DNA from: Candidatus Baldrarchaeum yapensis
Lineage (GTDB): Archaea; Asgardarchaeota; Baldrarchaeia; Baldrarchaeales; Baldrarchaeaceae
Direction of reading: 5' to 3'
Assembly (NCBI GenBank): GCA_016840465.1
Contig: JAEOSH010000029.1
Location: forward strand, 1 to 24,744
Length of the DNA stretch: 24,744 nucleotides
Under the pieces are notes generated by a model, which saw nothing but the letters and a program-made list of their open reading frames with translations, had not been told where the DNA came from and did not search any database. Shown in pieces: positions 7,997-15,734 of the stretch (its first letter is position 1; each line of letters begins with the position of its first letter). The position numbers and the translations under genes were made by a program.

Positions 7997-9269
7997 GGAG
8001 TTTGAGAGGAGGATCCTGCGGGCAAAGCTTAGGCTGATACGCGACCACCCCTTCTTCGGCTTTCTGCTGACGGTCATCGAAATAAAACCGGACAGTTCCG
8101 TCAGCAGGGTGCTAATACATCCCGACTTCGTGGTCAGAATGAACCCCAAATGGGCGATGAGTCTCAGTGACGAGGAATTGGAGTTTGTCCTCTGTCACGT
8201 CACCCTGCACTACGTGTTGGAGCACACCTCAAGAATGGGGCTGAGGGATCCACGTGTCTGGCATCTCGCATGTGATATTGCAGCCAACAACATCCTAGAG
8301 TTCAACGGCATAATGGTGCCTTCTTGGTCCCCCTACGTTCCAGAGTTCGGGGACAAAAGCGCCGAGGAAATTTATTACCTATTGTACAGCAAGAATCAGC
8401 AGATGTGCCTAGGATCTCCTGACCGCCAGTGGGGTGAGGGTTGCGGAGGATCGATGGGGACGGGATACAAGGGGTTTGGCGGAGATTTCGGTGGAAACCT
8501 CCACGGTATGTGTGAGCCATTCGATGAATGGGCGGAGAAAAGTTTTGGGGAGGCTGACGGTTGCAGGAAAGGCGATTCAAATGCGCATCAGAGGGGTATG
8601 GATCTGAAAGGGTTGCTGGTTAAGGCCTACAACTTCGCAAAAGCTCATGGGAGGACGCCACTAGGGATAAGCGAAATCGTTGACGTGGGAGAGAAGAGGG
8701 TGCTCGACTGGAGGGCTATGCTCGAAAGGCTCATCTACAAACTGATCCCGTGTGACTACGCGTGGCACCCTCCGTCAAAGAAGTCCTACTTCTTGGGCGT
8801 ATATCTTCCCGGCGTGAGGAAAGAGATCTTGGACATCGTGGTCGCGCTCGACACCAGCGGATCGATAAGCAACAGCGAATACGGCTACTTCCTGAGGGAA
8901 GTGATCGAAATTTTCCGAAACTTCGAAAATGTGAACATTACGGCGATCATGTGCGATGCGAAAGTGCAATGCGTTGTGGAGAACCTAACTAGGCCGGAAG
9001 ATGTACTCGAACACCTCAGGACAAGGATAGGTTATGGCGGAACCGACTTCCGCCCGGTCTTCGAGTGGGTCGAGAGGAACAAGCCGAATTGCCGTCTCCT
9101 GATATACTTCACCGACGGGATGGGGGACTACCCTCGCCGAGAACCCGGCTACCCGGTCATCTGGGTGATCGTGGGTGATGAGTATAGGCACTACGGGCGC
9201 CGCTACCACCCGCCCTTTGGGCACGTAATCAATGTGGATCGTCGAGAGCTCTGGGAGGTGGTTTCATGA
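7986..9269 (+). CDS. DUF2201-type VWA protein with altered HExxH
   Basis: 427 residues. The N-terminal domain (about 1-150) matches the DUF2201 putative metallopeptidase: LSDEELEFVLCHVTLHYVLEH, then RDPRVWHLACDIAANNIL and SAEEIYYLL. The usual HExxH reads HVTLH here (71-75), so the catalytic Glu is replaced by Val. A Gly-rich linker leads to a C-terminal VWA domain with a complete MIDAS: ALDTSGSIS (Asp289, Ser291, Ser293), GGTDF (about 351-355) and FTDG (Asp377). It is the usual partner of MoxR ATPases. The start is ATG 7986 with GGAGG at 7972-7976, rather than an earlier in-frame ATG that would overlap the MoxR gene by 100 nt. Confidence 0.85.
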   Translation: MKVEEFERRILRAKLRLIRDHPFFGFLLTVIEIKPDSSVSRVLIHPDFVVRMNPKWAMSLSDEELEFVLCHVTLHYVLEHTSRMGLRDPRVWHLACDIAANNILEFNGIMVPSWSPYVPEFGDKSAEEIYYLLYSKNQQMCLGSPDRQWGEGCGGSMGTGYKGFGGDFGGNLHGMCEPFDEWAEKSFGEADGCRKGDSNAHQRGMDLKGLLVKAYNFAKAHGRTPLGISEIVDVGEKRVLDWRAMLERLIYKLIPCDYAWHPPSKKSYFLGVYLPGVRKEILDIVVALDTSGSISNSEYGYFLREVIEIFRNFENVNITAIMCDAKVQCVVENLTRPEDVLEHLRTRIGYGGTDFRPVFEWVERNKPNCRLLIYFTDGMGDYPRREPGYPVIWVIVGDEYRHYGRRYHPPFGHVINVDRRELWEVVS

Positions 9270-9631
9270 AGACGGATTTCGCCTCCTCACTTGCCAAGAA
9301 ATTGTGCGAACTCATGTACCAGCATTCCCCCGGCACCGTAAACTACGAGTATATTTGCTCGATAGAGAGAGGCGCGCGCACGCTACTAAGAATATTAAGG
9401 GGTCTTGTGGAAATCGTAAGACCCGAGTTAAGGTCAAAGGATGTAGAGAAGTCCATAGAGGAGATCGTGAGGAGATTTTTGAGGGAGGTTGAGGGGGGAG
9501 GAGATCCCGTCGAATATGTAGATTTCGTGGTCACGGTGTGCCACGAGGTATTCGAGAAGTTTTTCCTCGATGTTCTAAAAACTGAGCGGTCGAATGAAAA
9601 TCCAGAGGGGAGGGGGAACTCCAATGTCTGA
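9266..9631 (+). CDS. Small helical protein of the MoxR/VWA operon
   Basis: 121 residues, almost all predicted helix, no membrane segment. Two amphipathic helices carry alternating acidic/basic faces (ERGARTLLRILRGLVEIVRPE and VEKSIEEIVRRFLREVEG), followed by VEYVDFVVTVCHEVFEKFFLDVL and a short polar tail. It starts at ATG 9266 in an ATGA overlap with the VWA stop, so translation is coupled. I recognise no family. Its position directly after the VWA gene suggests an adaptor or small subunit of the same complex. Confidence 0.7.
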   Translation: MKTDFASSLAKKLCELMYQHSPGTVNYEYICSIERGARTLLRILRGLVEIVRPELRSKDVEKSIEEIVRRFLREVEGGGDPVEYVDFVVTVCHEVFEKFFLDVLKTERSNENPEGRGNSNV

Positions 9632-10595
9632 CTCTTACCCGGGCATTCCGTTACCGGGCATTCTCGAAGAAAGCCTGAGGTTTGGCGTGTCCTATTCCCC
9701 GGATATCTCTAAGAGGGCAGAAGATATCGTCAAAAGGTGCGAGGTGGAGGTTTGGAACATAGAGAACCCCAGATTGAGGGCCCTAACGGCCTCGCGACTG
9801 CTGATTTTCTACGGTGCATCTTATACTTCGATAGCACAGAGGATCCTGGAGGATGAGGAGATACTAGCCGATGACATTGCAGTGAGGGCGTTCGCCTCCG
9901 AGATATACCTCACTTCCCTAATTTCCGGGTCGCGCCTCATGAGGGGCGTGCTTTACAAACTCGCCAGGAGGTTAAAGCTGAGGGGGTTTAGAGAAATTTC
10001 CAAGCGTGTTACGGTGACCGGGACTCTAAGCATCCTAGATGTCATGTGCGCCAACACCAACCTGCTGAGTTACTTCTTGAGTTGCTACGCTCTTCCTTCC
10101 CATGAAAGGGACTTCCGGTTTGTGTACCGGTGGTCGAATTACATGACGGCCCAGAGGGTGACGTACAAGGAGGATGATCCGCACCAGAAGCTACTAAAGG
10201 AGAGGGCGGCTGCCCTCCTCCGGGGGATTATTCCGATAGCTGTTGGCAACCTCTATTATACCAAGCACTCGAGAAGATTCAGTGAGTCATGGAGATTGTT
10301 GCTGGAGGAGTTTGCAATATTGAGAGAAGCAACCCACACGATGATCTCGCTGGTTAGGAGAATAAATGACTCGATCTTCGTAGTAGAGGTGCTATTGACT
10401 CTTGCAGAGGCGCTTGCCAGTAGCGGCAGGGTCGTTCCACTGATATCGTCTCTGAGAGAAGTTGCGAGGTTTCTAAAAGGCGGGGACGTTCCGGCGCTCG
10501 TAACTATAGCTTTTGATATGTATCTCGAGGGTTACAGGCAGGAGCGGAGATACCTGAAGTGGACGTTTCTGGAAAAGGTGGGTGAGCTGTCATGA
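9624..10595 (+). CDS. Unrecognised all-helical protein of the MoxR/VWA operon
   Basis: 323 residues, soluble and largely helical, with Arg/Lys-rich helices such as SKRAEDIVKRCEVEVWNIE and YKLARRLKLRGFREISKR, and long hydrophobic helices that look buried rather than membrane-spanning. The pattern recalls an alpha-solenoid, but no clean repeat is visible by eye. The N-terminus has a Pro-Gly doublet (PGIPLPGILEES). ATG 9624 lies 7 nt downstream of GGGGAGGGGG (9607-9616) and overlaps the previous gene by 8 nt. No catalytic motif is seen. A scaffold or client role in the MoxR/VWA complex is inferred from operon structure only. Confidence 0.7.
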   Translation: MSDSYPGIPLPGILEESLRFGVSYSPDISKRAEDIVKRCEVEVWNIENPRLRALTASRLLIFYGASYTSIAQRILEDEEILADDIAVRAFASEIYLTSLISGSRLMRGVLYKLARRLKLRGFREISKRVTVTGTLSILDVMCANTNLLSYFLSCYALPSHERDFRFVYRWSNYMTAQRVTYKEDDPHQKLLKERAAALLRGIIPIAVGNLYYTKHSRRFSESWRLLLEEFAILREATHTMISLVRRINDSIFVVEVLLTLAEALASSGRVVPLISSLREVARFLKGGDVPALVTIAFDMYLEGYRQERRYLKWTFLEKVGELS

Positions 10596-11398
10596 GGGCG
10601 GTGACGCTTTTCAAGGATCTGGTGCTGAAGGTTGCAAAGATATTAGAACTGAGGGAGGAGATTTTGAAAGAAATCGGCACGCTTATCAAGATTCTTCGCG
10701 GCAGAGTGGAGCAACTGATGAGAAAAATTGAAGAACTGCAGGCTGAGGAGCGGGAACTTCATTTTCTGTGGGAGATCCGAAGAGAGTTGGAGGATCTCAA
10801 TAGCTACATAGGGTATAGGTATCACAACCCCGGATCCCTAGCACGGATGATTCGTAAAGAGTTAAGAAAGTACATCAGTTATCTGAAGGAGCGGGATCAT
10901 ATCTGCAAGAGGATACATGGGGCCATGAAGCGGGCGGAGGAGCGGGCATCCGAAAAGGACCTGAAGGCACCTGATCATGTCATGGAAAATGTGCGTAAGA
11001 TTGCGGAGGAGTTGAGTCAAGAATTGGCGAAAATTGTGATATGCGGCGCGAAAAGCCCCCATAAGCCATCTGTTGTAATGAGGATTACGGCCATCAACGT
11101 CTTAATTGCCTGCGCGGCTGTGCTAATAGGGAGGTTATCTGTCGCTTATCCGGCGTCGTACACGATATACGTGAAGGATATCTTTGAACTGATCGAAAAT
11201 TCCGCCATAATACGCGATAGACTGAAGCGGTACTACATTCACGATTTTGTGATGATGTCGCCAGTGGATCTAGAAATTTTGCTTGCATTGTTGAATGGCA
11301 TCGCGGACGAGGTGCTGAGGTCCTGCAGGCTGACATATCACATAATCATGGAGATAAAACGGGAGATAAAGCCGATCTTCCTCCTCAAGTCACTATAA
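10592..11398 (+). CDS. Coiled-coil protein closing the MoxR/VWA operon
   Basis: 268 residues. The first 65 or so form a strong coiled coil (EILKEIGTLIKILRGRVEQL, then MRKIEELQAEERELHFLWEI), followed by a basic helical region and a more hydrophobic stretch at about 165-190 (MRITAINVLIACAAVLIGRL) that could be a buried helix or, less likely, a membrane helix. The C-terminal third is helical (VDLEILLALLNGIADEVLRS). ATG 10592 overlaps the previous stop as ATGA. No known family is recognised. A coiled-coil subunit at the end of an AAA-VWA operon could provide oligomerisation or target tethering. Confidence 0.7.
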   Translation: MRAVTLFKDLVLKVAKILELREEILKEIGTLIKILRGRVEQLMRKIEELQAEERELHFLWEIRRELEDLNSYIGYRYHNPGSLARMIRKELRKYISYLKERDHICKRIHGAMKRAEERASEKDLKAPDHVMENVRKIAEELSQELAKIVICGAKSPHKPSVVMRITAINVLIACAAVLIGRLSVAYPASYTIYVKDIFELIENSAIIRDRLKRYYIHDFVMMSPVDLEILLALLNGIADEVLRSCRLTYHIIMEIKREIKPIFLLKSL

Positions 11399-11454
11399 CG
11401 AAGAAGATTGATGCCGCGGCAAAAATGCAATTTTTATGTCAACGTCATCTTTTA

Positions 11455-11471
11455 TCGAGACATTGTCTCGA
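11455..11471. promoter_or_regulatory. 17-bp palindrome upstream of the antitoxin gene
   Basis: TCGAGACA and TGTCTCGA form perfect 8-bp arms around a single T, next to T-rich CTTTTATC. It lies about 60 bp upstream of the antitoxin ATG at 11530, where an autoregulated toxin-antitoxin operator is expected. Confidence 0.45.
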
Positions 11472-11529
11472 GAATACGATAGTCGTTCTTGCCATGGCAA
11501 GTCATAGTTTTAATGATGCGGTGGTGAAA

Positions 11530-11814
11530 ATGGCCACGTACACTGCCATTGTGGTCCGCCAAGAGACAAAGAGGCTACTGGAGCGGGAAAAGGGAGATAA
11601 GAGTTGGGACGACTTCCTTCTCGAACTTCTTCGGATCGCGAAGGAGCGAGAAGTGAAGGAGGCAATAAAGAGAATACAAAACAGACTAAGGGTTGTGGAA
11701 AGGGCAATCATGGAATCCGAGGAGAGCATGAGGAGGGAGTTCAAATTAAGGGGTGATTCTGGACACGAATTACGTGATACATTTGTCGAAGAGCGGGAGG
11801 CTCGAGGAGGTTAG
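11530..11814 (+). CDS. VapB-type antitoxin, partner toxin broken
   Basis: 94 residues. The N-terminus MATYTAIVVRQETKRLLERE followed by KGDKSWDDFLLELLRIAKER resembles archaeal VapB antitoxins of the UPF0330/DUF217 type (a beta strand, then a helix with KSxxDxLLxLL). A long basic/acidic helix follows that would wrap the toxin. ATG 11530 has GGTGA 3 nt upstream; longer versions starting at 11425 have no SD. The last 62 nt overlap the VapC frame, far more than the 4-14 nt seen at the other modules here, so its C-terminus may also have been shifted. Since the toxin is wrecked, this is probably an orphan antitoxin. Confidence 0.65.
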   Translation: MATYTAIVVRQETKRLLEREKGDKSWDDFLLELLRIAKEREVKEAIKRIQNRLRVVERAIMESEESMRREFKLRGDSGHELRDTFVEEREARGG

Positions 11815-12129
11815 AAAACGGAGGATCCTCTACATCACGTTCATAACTCTATATGAACTGATGAGAGGGGAAAGCTTTTGCCGGATTTTATGTGGACGAG
11901 GCGAAGCGAGATTACGAGAAGGTTTTCATGATCTTGGATTTTGATAATGAGGCCATTAGGGGTGGTATCGAAAAATATGGGCGATACTCAGGGCGGAGGC
12001 ATGCTCATCGATGAGTGAGACCTTATGATAGAGGCCATCTGCATAGCGAACTCCCTTCCGCTCGCAACCTTAAACAAGAAGCATTTTAAGAGGCTTACAA
12101 AGTTCGGCCTAAGACCGGAAGACTTATGA
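11753..12129 (+). pseudogene. vapC pseudogene (PIN toxin, frameshifted)
   Basis: A PIN toxin can be read only by changing frame. GTG 11753 starts MILDTNYVIHLSKSG... to ELMRGES (Asp4 and Glu of a PIN active site). A one-base slip in TTTT near 11877 is needed to continue as AGFYVDEAKRDYEKVFMILD and NEAIRGGIEK. A second shift in the A-run near 11973 gives IWAILRAE. A third near 11998 gives MLIDE, then an in-frame TGA (12016-12018), then DLMIEAICIANSLPLATLNK and a tail ending GLRPEDL at TGA 12127-12129. The joined product matches the full VapC order with all four acidic positions, about 125 residues. Several independent lesions make it non-functional. Confidence 0.75.
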
Positions 12130-12224
12130 TCGTGCGTAATCAGAAAATCCTAGTTAACATGCCTGAAATTCACCGTGTAGCGAAAATCTTCTGCTTACCT
12201 GGATAAAAACGTTAAAGCGGATCT

Positions 12225-12248
12225 CAATGCGACCACATACTCGCATTG
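12225..12248 (+). promoter_or_regulatory. Hairpin upstream of the dehydratase gene
   Basis: CAATGCGA (12225-12232) and TCGCATTG (12241-12248) are perfect 8-bp arms around an 8-base loop, in the 224-bp gap between the vapC remnant and the dehydratase. It could be a terminator for the upstream unit or an operator. The likely dehydratase promoter element is the AT-rich CAATTTAAG at about 12328-12336. Confidence 0.3.
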
Positions 12249-12353
12249 TTATGATGACTTTAAACATCGATTGACAACCACATCTGGCTTTTGACCGTGC
12301 AAAGTTTTTGGGATCATCCGGCAAATTCAATTTAAGGGTGGAGTGTGATCGAG

Positions 12354-14033
12354 ATGTGTGCGCAGAAGTTGGCCCCTCTTCTCACAAAGGTCAAGGTGAG
12401 CAGGTTCTTCTATAAGGCATGCGGTTACACAGATGAGGACCTTAAGCGTCCGATCATAGGAATAGTAAACAGCTTTAACGAGGCCTGCCCGGGTCATATT
12501 CACCTTAAGATGCTTGCGGACGCCGTAAAGGCAGGCGTGTATGCGGCGGGTGGGACTCCGATAGAAATCAACGTCATCGGACCCTGTGCTGCTTATTCGA
12601 GGAATTACAGATACGACCTGCCAACGCGAGACACAATAGCCAACAGCATGGAGATACAACTGATGCAGTCCGTATGCGACGGCATTGTATGTATGTGCAC
12701 ATGCGATAAAATAGTTCCGGGGATGTGGCTCGGCGCCGCGAGGCTCGATCTTCCCACCATATTCGTAACCGGAGGGCCATCCCTGCCCGGAGAGTTCAAG
12801 GGGGAGGAGACGTGCTTCCCGCTTGATGCGCTGGTCCCCATAATCTCAGATTACGCGAAGGGTCTCATTTCCGAGGAGGAGTTGTGGAGAGAAATAGGAG
12901 TTGCCGAAGAAACATGGATAAGGACCTACGGCGCGTGTCCCGAAATGACTACCGCGAACACCGTGCAGATGCTGACAGAGGCGATGGGTCTCGCGTTCCC
13001 ATATTCGACAACAACTCCTGCTCCATACTCGCTCAAGTTGAGACTTGCGAGAAGGAGCGGAATGTGCATCGTGGAAGCCGCGAGAAAACGCCTTAGCTTC
13101 AGGAAAATAGTAACGGAGAAGTCTTTGGAAAATGCCTTGAGAGTTCTATGCGCTGTCGGTGGCGGGACAAATGGGGCATTGCACGTATTCGCTCTCGCGT
13201 ACGAACTTGGCCTCTCCGATAAAATAAACCCGGACAGGCTGGATGAGATCAGCAGGTCGACCCCGTTTCTCTCCGCAATTAGGCCAAGTGGGCCCTTTAC
13301 TGTGGTCGACTTCCATGAGGCGGGTGGGGTTCCGGGCGTCATGAGGGAGTTGGGCGACCTGATCCACAGGGATGCCTTGACCGTAACCGGAGAGACGATA
13401 GGTGCGATCATCGAGAGCGCGTCCATAAAGAGAAGAGATGTAATAAGATCGCGGTCGGATCCCGTGTATCCCGAGGGGGCATTTGCGGTACTCAAGGGCA
13501 ACATCGCGCCGAGAGGGGCGATATGCAGGTACACCGCCGTGAAAAAGGAACTTCTCCAATTTGAGGGAGAGGCGAACGTATGCAACAGCTTGGAGGAGGC
13601 GGTAATAAAGGTCGTTACGGGAAAGGTCGAGGCCGGACAGGTGCTGGTGGTTAGATATGAAGGCCCTCGGGGAGGCCCCGGGATGACAGAGATAGTCATA
13701 GTGCTATTCCTCCTGAGAATGCTTGGTATAGAAAATATAGCGGTGGTTACGGACGGAAGGTACAGCGGCACGGCGGAAAAAGTTCTTTATATCGGACATG
13801 TATGTCCGGAGGCCGCCGTCGGGGGACCAATAGCGGTCGTGGAAGACGGAGACGTGATCGAAATAGACGTACCCGCGCGTAAGATAAACGTTAAACTGCC
13901 GGATAAGGAGATAGAGCGCAGGTTGAAGGAGTGGACAAGACCGAAACCGAGGGTGAGGAGGGGAGTACTTGCAATATGGGCGCAACTTGCAGAGCAGGCG
14001 GATGTGGGCGCAGTACTTCGTTCAAAGATCTAG
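12354..14033 (+). CDS. IlvD/Edd-family dehydratase, divergent
   Basis: About 559 residues, the usual family length. Enzymes of this family dehydrate dihydroxy acids or sugar acids using an Fe-S cluster. The three cluster Cys motifs are present: NSFNEACPGHIHL (Cys45), CTCDKIVPGM (Cys117) and GACPEMTTANT (Cys195). DGRYSG with IGHVCPEA near the C-terminus supplies the catalytic Ser region. The stretch that in dihydroxy-acid dehydratase supplies a metal Asp (SDGISMGHEGM) is instead GPCAAYSRNYRYDLP, and the third Cys motif has PE where GG is usual. The gene may therefore act on a sugar acid or other substrate. ATG 12354 has GGTGGAG 10 nt upstream and fits the TATA spacing; GTG 12345 is too close to that SD. 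Confidence 0.85.
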   Translation: MCAQKLAPLLTKVKVSRFFYKACGYTDEDLKRPIIGIVNSFNEACPGHIHLKMLADAVKAGVYAAGGTPIEINVIGPCAAYSRNYRYDLPTRDTIANSMEIQLMQSVCDGIVCMCTCDKIVPGMWLGAARLDLPTIFVTGGPSLPGEFKGEETCFPLDALVPIISDYAKGLISEEELWREIGVAEETWIRTYGACPEMTTANTVQMLTEAMGLAFPYSTTTPAPYSLKLRLARRSGMCIVEAARKRLSFRKIVTEKSLENALRVLCAVGGGTNGALHVFALAYELGLSDKINPDRLDEISRSTPFLSAIRPSGPFTVVDFHEAGGVPGVMRELGDLIHRDALTVTGETIGAIIESASIKRRDVIRSRSDPVYPEGAFAVLKGNIAPRGAICRYTAVKKELLQFEGEANVCNSLEEAVIKVVTGKVEAGQVLVVRYEGPRGGPGMTEIVIVLFLLRMLGIENIAVVTDGRYSGTAEKVLYIGHVCPEAAVGGPIAVVEDGDVIEIDVPARKINVKLPDKEIERRLKEWTRPKPRVRRGVLAIWAQLAEQADVGAVLRSKI

Positions 14034-14066
14034 GTGAAGAGTATTTCCGGATGGGCGGATGTTCAC

Positions 14067-15461
14067 TTAAAAGCCTAAGTACATTTTTGTTTTTCTCTGA
14101 ACGTCCCTCAGTTCCTTTGCCGTCAGGAGTTTTATTCCATGTTCTCTTACTTCTTGGATTTCATCTTCCCTCAGCTCGTATCCGAAGTACGACACTAACA
14201 CTCTTTCTCTAACCCTTTTGCCGTAGTCTCTTGCGAACCTCTCCGCGTTTCTGATGAGTTGCTCGACCTTGTCGAATTTCGCACTGCCCCAGAAGTGCAC
14301 CTCAAATACGTATGCCTCATCGTTCAGTAATCCCACGGCGTCTATCTCATAACCACTTCCCCTCAGATCGAAAACCTCTCTAAACGGAGGTATCACCAGC
14401 TTCTGCCCCAACGCGTCCCTCAATTCTATCTCCGTGGTTATGGCTCTCAGCATCTCCCGAAACAACGCCTCAAACCCCAAACTCGAAATGTAAATTGCTT
14501 TCCTTGAGATCTTCCCCAAGCTTGGAATCTCCTGATTCAATAACCACGCCTGGAACACCTTATCACATATAAAGTACTCGGAGTGCTTCTTCCCCTTCTT
14601 TATCTTCACTAATAAGCCATTCTCCTCCAATCTCCTCAGATAGGGGCTCGGATCTTTATAAAGCCTATTCTCTATCTCGTAGAAGCGGTTACTCCCCCTC
14701 GCCACCAGATGGAGAATGTACCTCTCCTCCGCCTGCAGGCTGTCCATCAGCGCGGAGAAGTACACGTCAAGGTCGCCCCTAGGATTTATAAGTCTGAATA
14801 GGGCCTCACGCGGGGAAAGTCCACTCGAAATTACCTGCTCAATTATCTTCTTCGCGTAAAAGGGATTCCCGGCGGCAATCTCCGCAACCTCCCGCGCCCT
14901 CTCTTCGTCCAGGCTGTGCCTGAGTGCCAACTCGAAAATAGCCTCAAAACTCATAGGCCCAATGAATAACAGCGTAAACTCGCGAAATAGAGGCGCAAAG
15001 TACTTCATGGTCGATCTTCTCACGAAGCCGACCGCCGACGAGGAGAGTATCACACTTTCCCCTCCACGCCCCCTCCTAGCCTGTATCTGAGACCTAACGT
15101 ATCTGGCAACCTCCTCCACTTTCCCGAATGGACGATACCTCGCCAGCGTCTGAAGCAGAGACGAAAACTCGTCTATCATGATGATGTGGTCATCCATTTC
15201 GAATAGCGCCCTTATGGCGTACCGAGAATCGGCAACCGGTCTTTCCCCCATGAGAACGAAAACGTCCTCCGGCGATAGTACCTCATAACCATCGATAAGA
15301 AGAACTCTTTTCCCCTCACTTACTAGTATATCTCGAACTCTCTCTAATAACGTTGTTTTCCCGATGCCCCTTAGCCCATAAATGAGCAAATTCGATTTCA
15401 TCTTCACGTGATTGAGGATTACCTTGATCTCCTCCTCCCTATCCACAAAGTGATCACTCAT
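14067..15461 (-). CDS. Archaeal ATPase with DUF234-like C-terminal domain
   Basis: 464 residues. The N-terminal archaeal ATPase domain has FVDREEEIKVIL, Walker A GLRGIGKTT (29-37) and Walker B HIIMIDEFSS (92-101). A winged-helix region follows at about 240-300 (YEIENRLYKDPSPYLRRLEE, NGLLVKI). The C-terminal domain (about 345-455) has YEIDAVGLLN... and YVFEVHFW, the core of a PD-(D/E)XK-like fold, but with His389 where the catalytic Lys is expected. These genes are abundant in thermophilic archaea and are often found in mobile or accessory regions; function unknown. The start ATG 15461 lies downstream of a TATA box and a 21-bp inverted repeat, so it is probably repressible. It is convergent with the dehydratase. 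Confidence 0.85.
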   Translation of the reverse strand: MSDHFVDREEEIKVILNHVKMKSNLLIYGLRGIGKTTLLERVRDILVSEGKRVLLIDGYEVLSPEDVFVLMGERPVADSRYAIRALFEMDDHIIMIDEFSSLLQTLARYRPFGKVEEVARYVRSQIQARRGRGGESVILSSSAVGFVRRSTMKYFAPLFREFTLLFIGPMSFEAIFELALRHSLDEERAREVAEIAAGNPFYAKKIIEQVISSGLSPREALFRLINPRGDLDVYFSALMDSLQAEERYILHLVARGSNRFYEIENRLYKDPSPYLRRLEENGLLVKIKKGKKHSEYFICDKVFQAWLLNQEIPSLGKISRKAIYISSLGFEALFREMLRAITTEIELRDALGQKLVIPPFREVFDLRGSGYEIDAVGLLNDEAYVFEVHFWGSAKFDKVEQLIRNAERFARDYGKRVRERVLVSYFGYELREDEIQEVREHGIKLLTAKELRDVQRKTKMYLGF

Positions 15462-15480
15462 GCCATAACCCCATATTCAT

Positions 15481-15501
15481 TAGCCTATTCAAAATAGGCT
15501 A
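15481..15501. promoter_or_regulatory. Operator-like inverted repeat and TATA box of the ATPase gene
   Basis: TAGCCTATT (15481-15489) and AATAGGCTA (15493-15501) are perfect 9-bp arms around CAA. On the minus strand ATTTATAACC (15511-15520) is the TATA box, which places transcription start near 15490, in the middle of the dyad. A protein bound there would block initiation. The dyad is seen; repression is inferred. Confidence 0.5.
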
Positions 15502-15701
15502 TCATGCATAGGTTATAAATCTTGCTCAAGTAGTTATATGCTTAAGTAAAATTTCCGACACTATCCGAAATGATCATATAAACTGTTCATGCTCAATGCC
15601 TTTAAATATAGAACCTATCGATGTGCTCCACTCATAGAACTCGCAAAATAAACGGTAAAAATGGGCATAATTTTCCACGAAAAATAAAAATGAGGTGGGA
15701 A

Positions 15702-15717
15702 AGGAAGCATGCTTCCT
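15702..15717 (-). terminator. Palindrome plus T-tract after the surface-protein operon
   Basis: AGGAAGCATGCTTCCT is a perfect 16-bp palindrome about 18 bp past the stop of the leftward gene. Reading leftward it is followed by CATTTTTATTTTTCG. A hairpin with a U-rich tail suits transcription termination of that operon. Confidence 0.45.
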
Positions 15718-15734
15718 GTTGAGAGCCGAGCACA

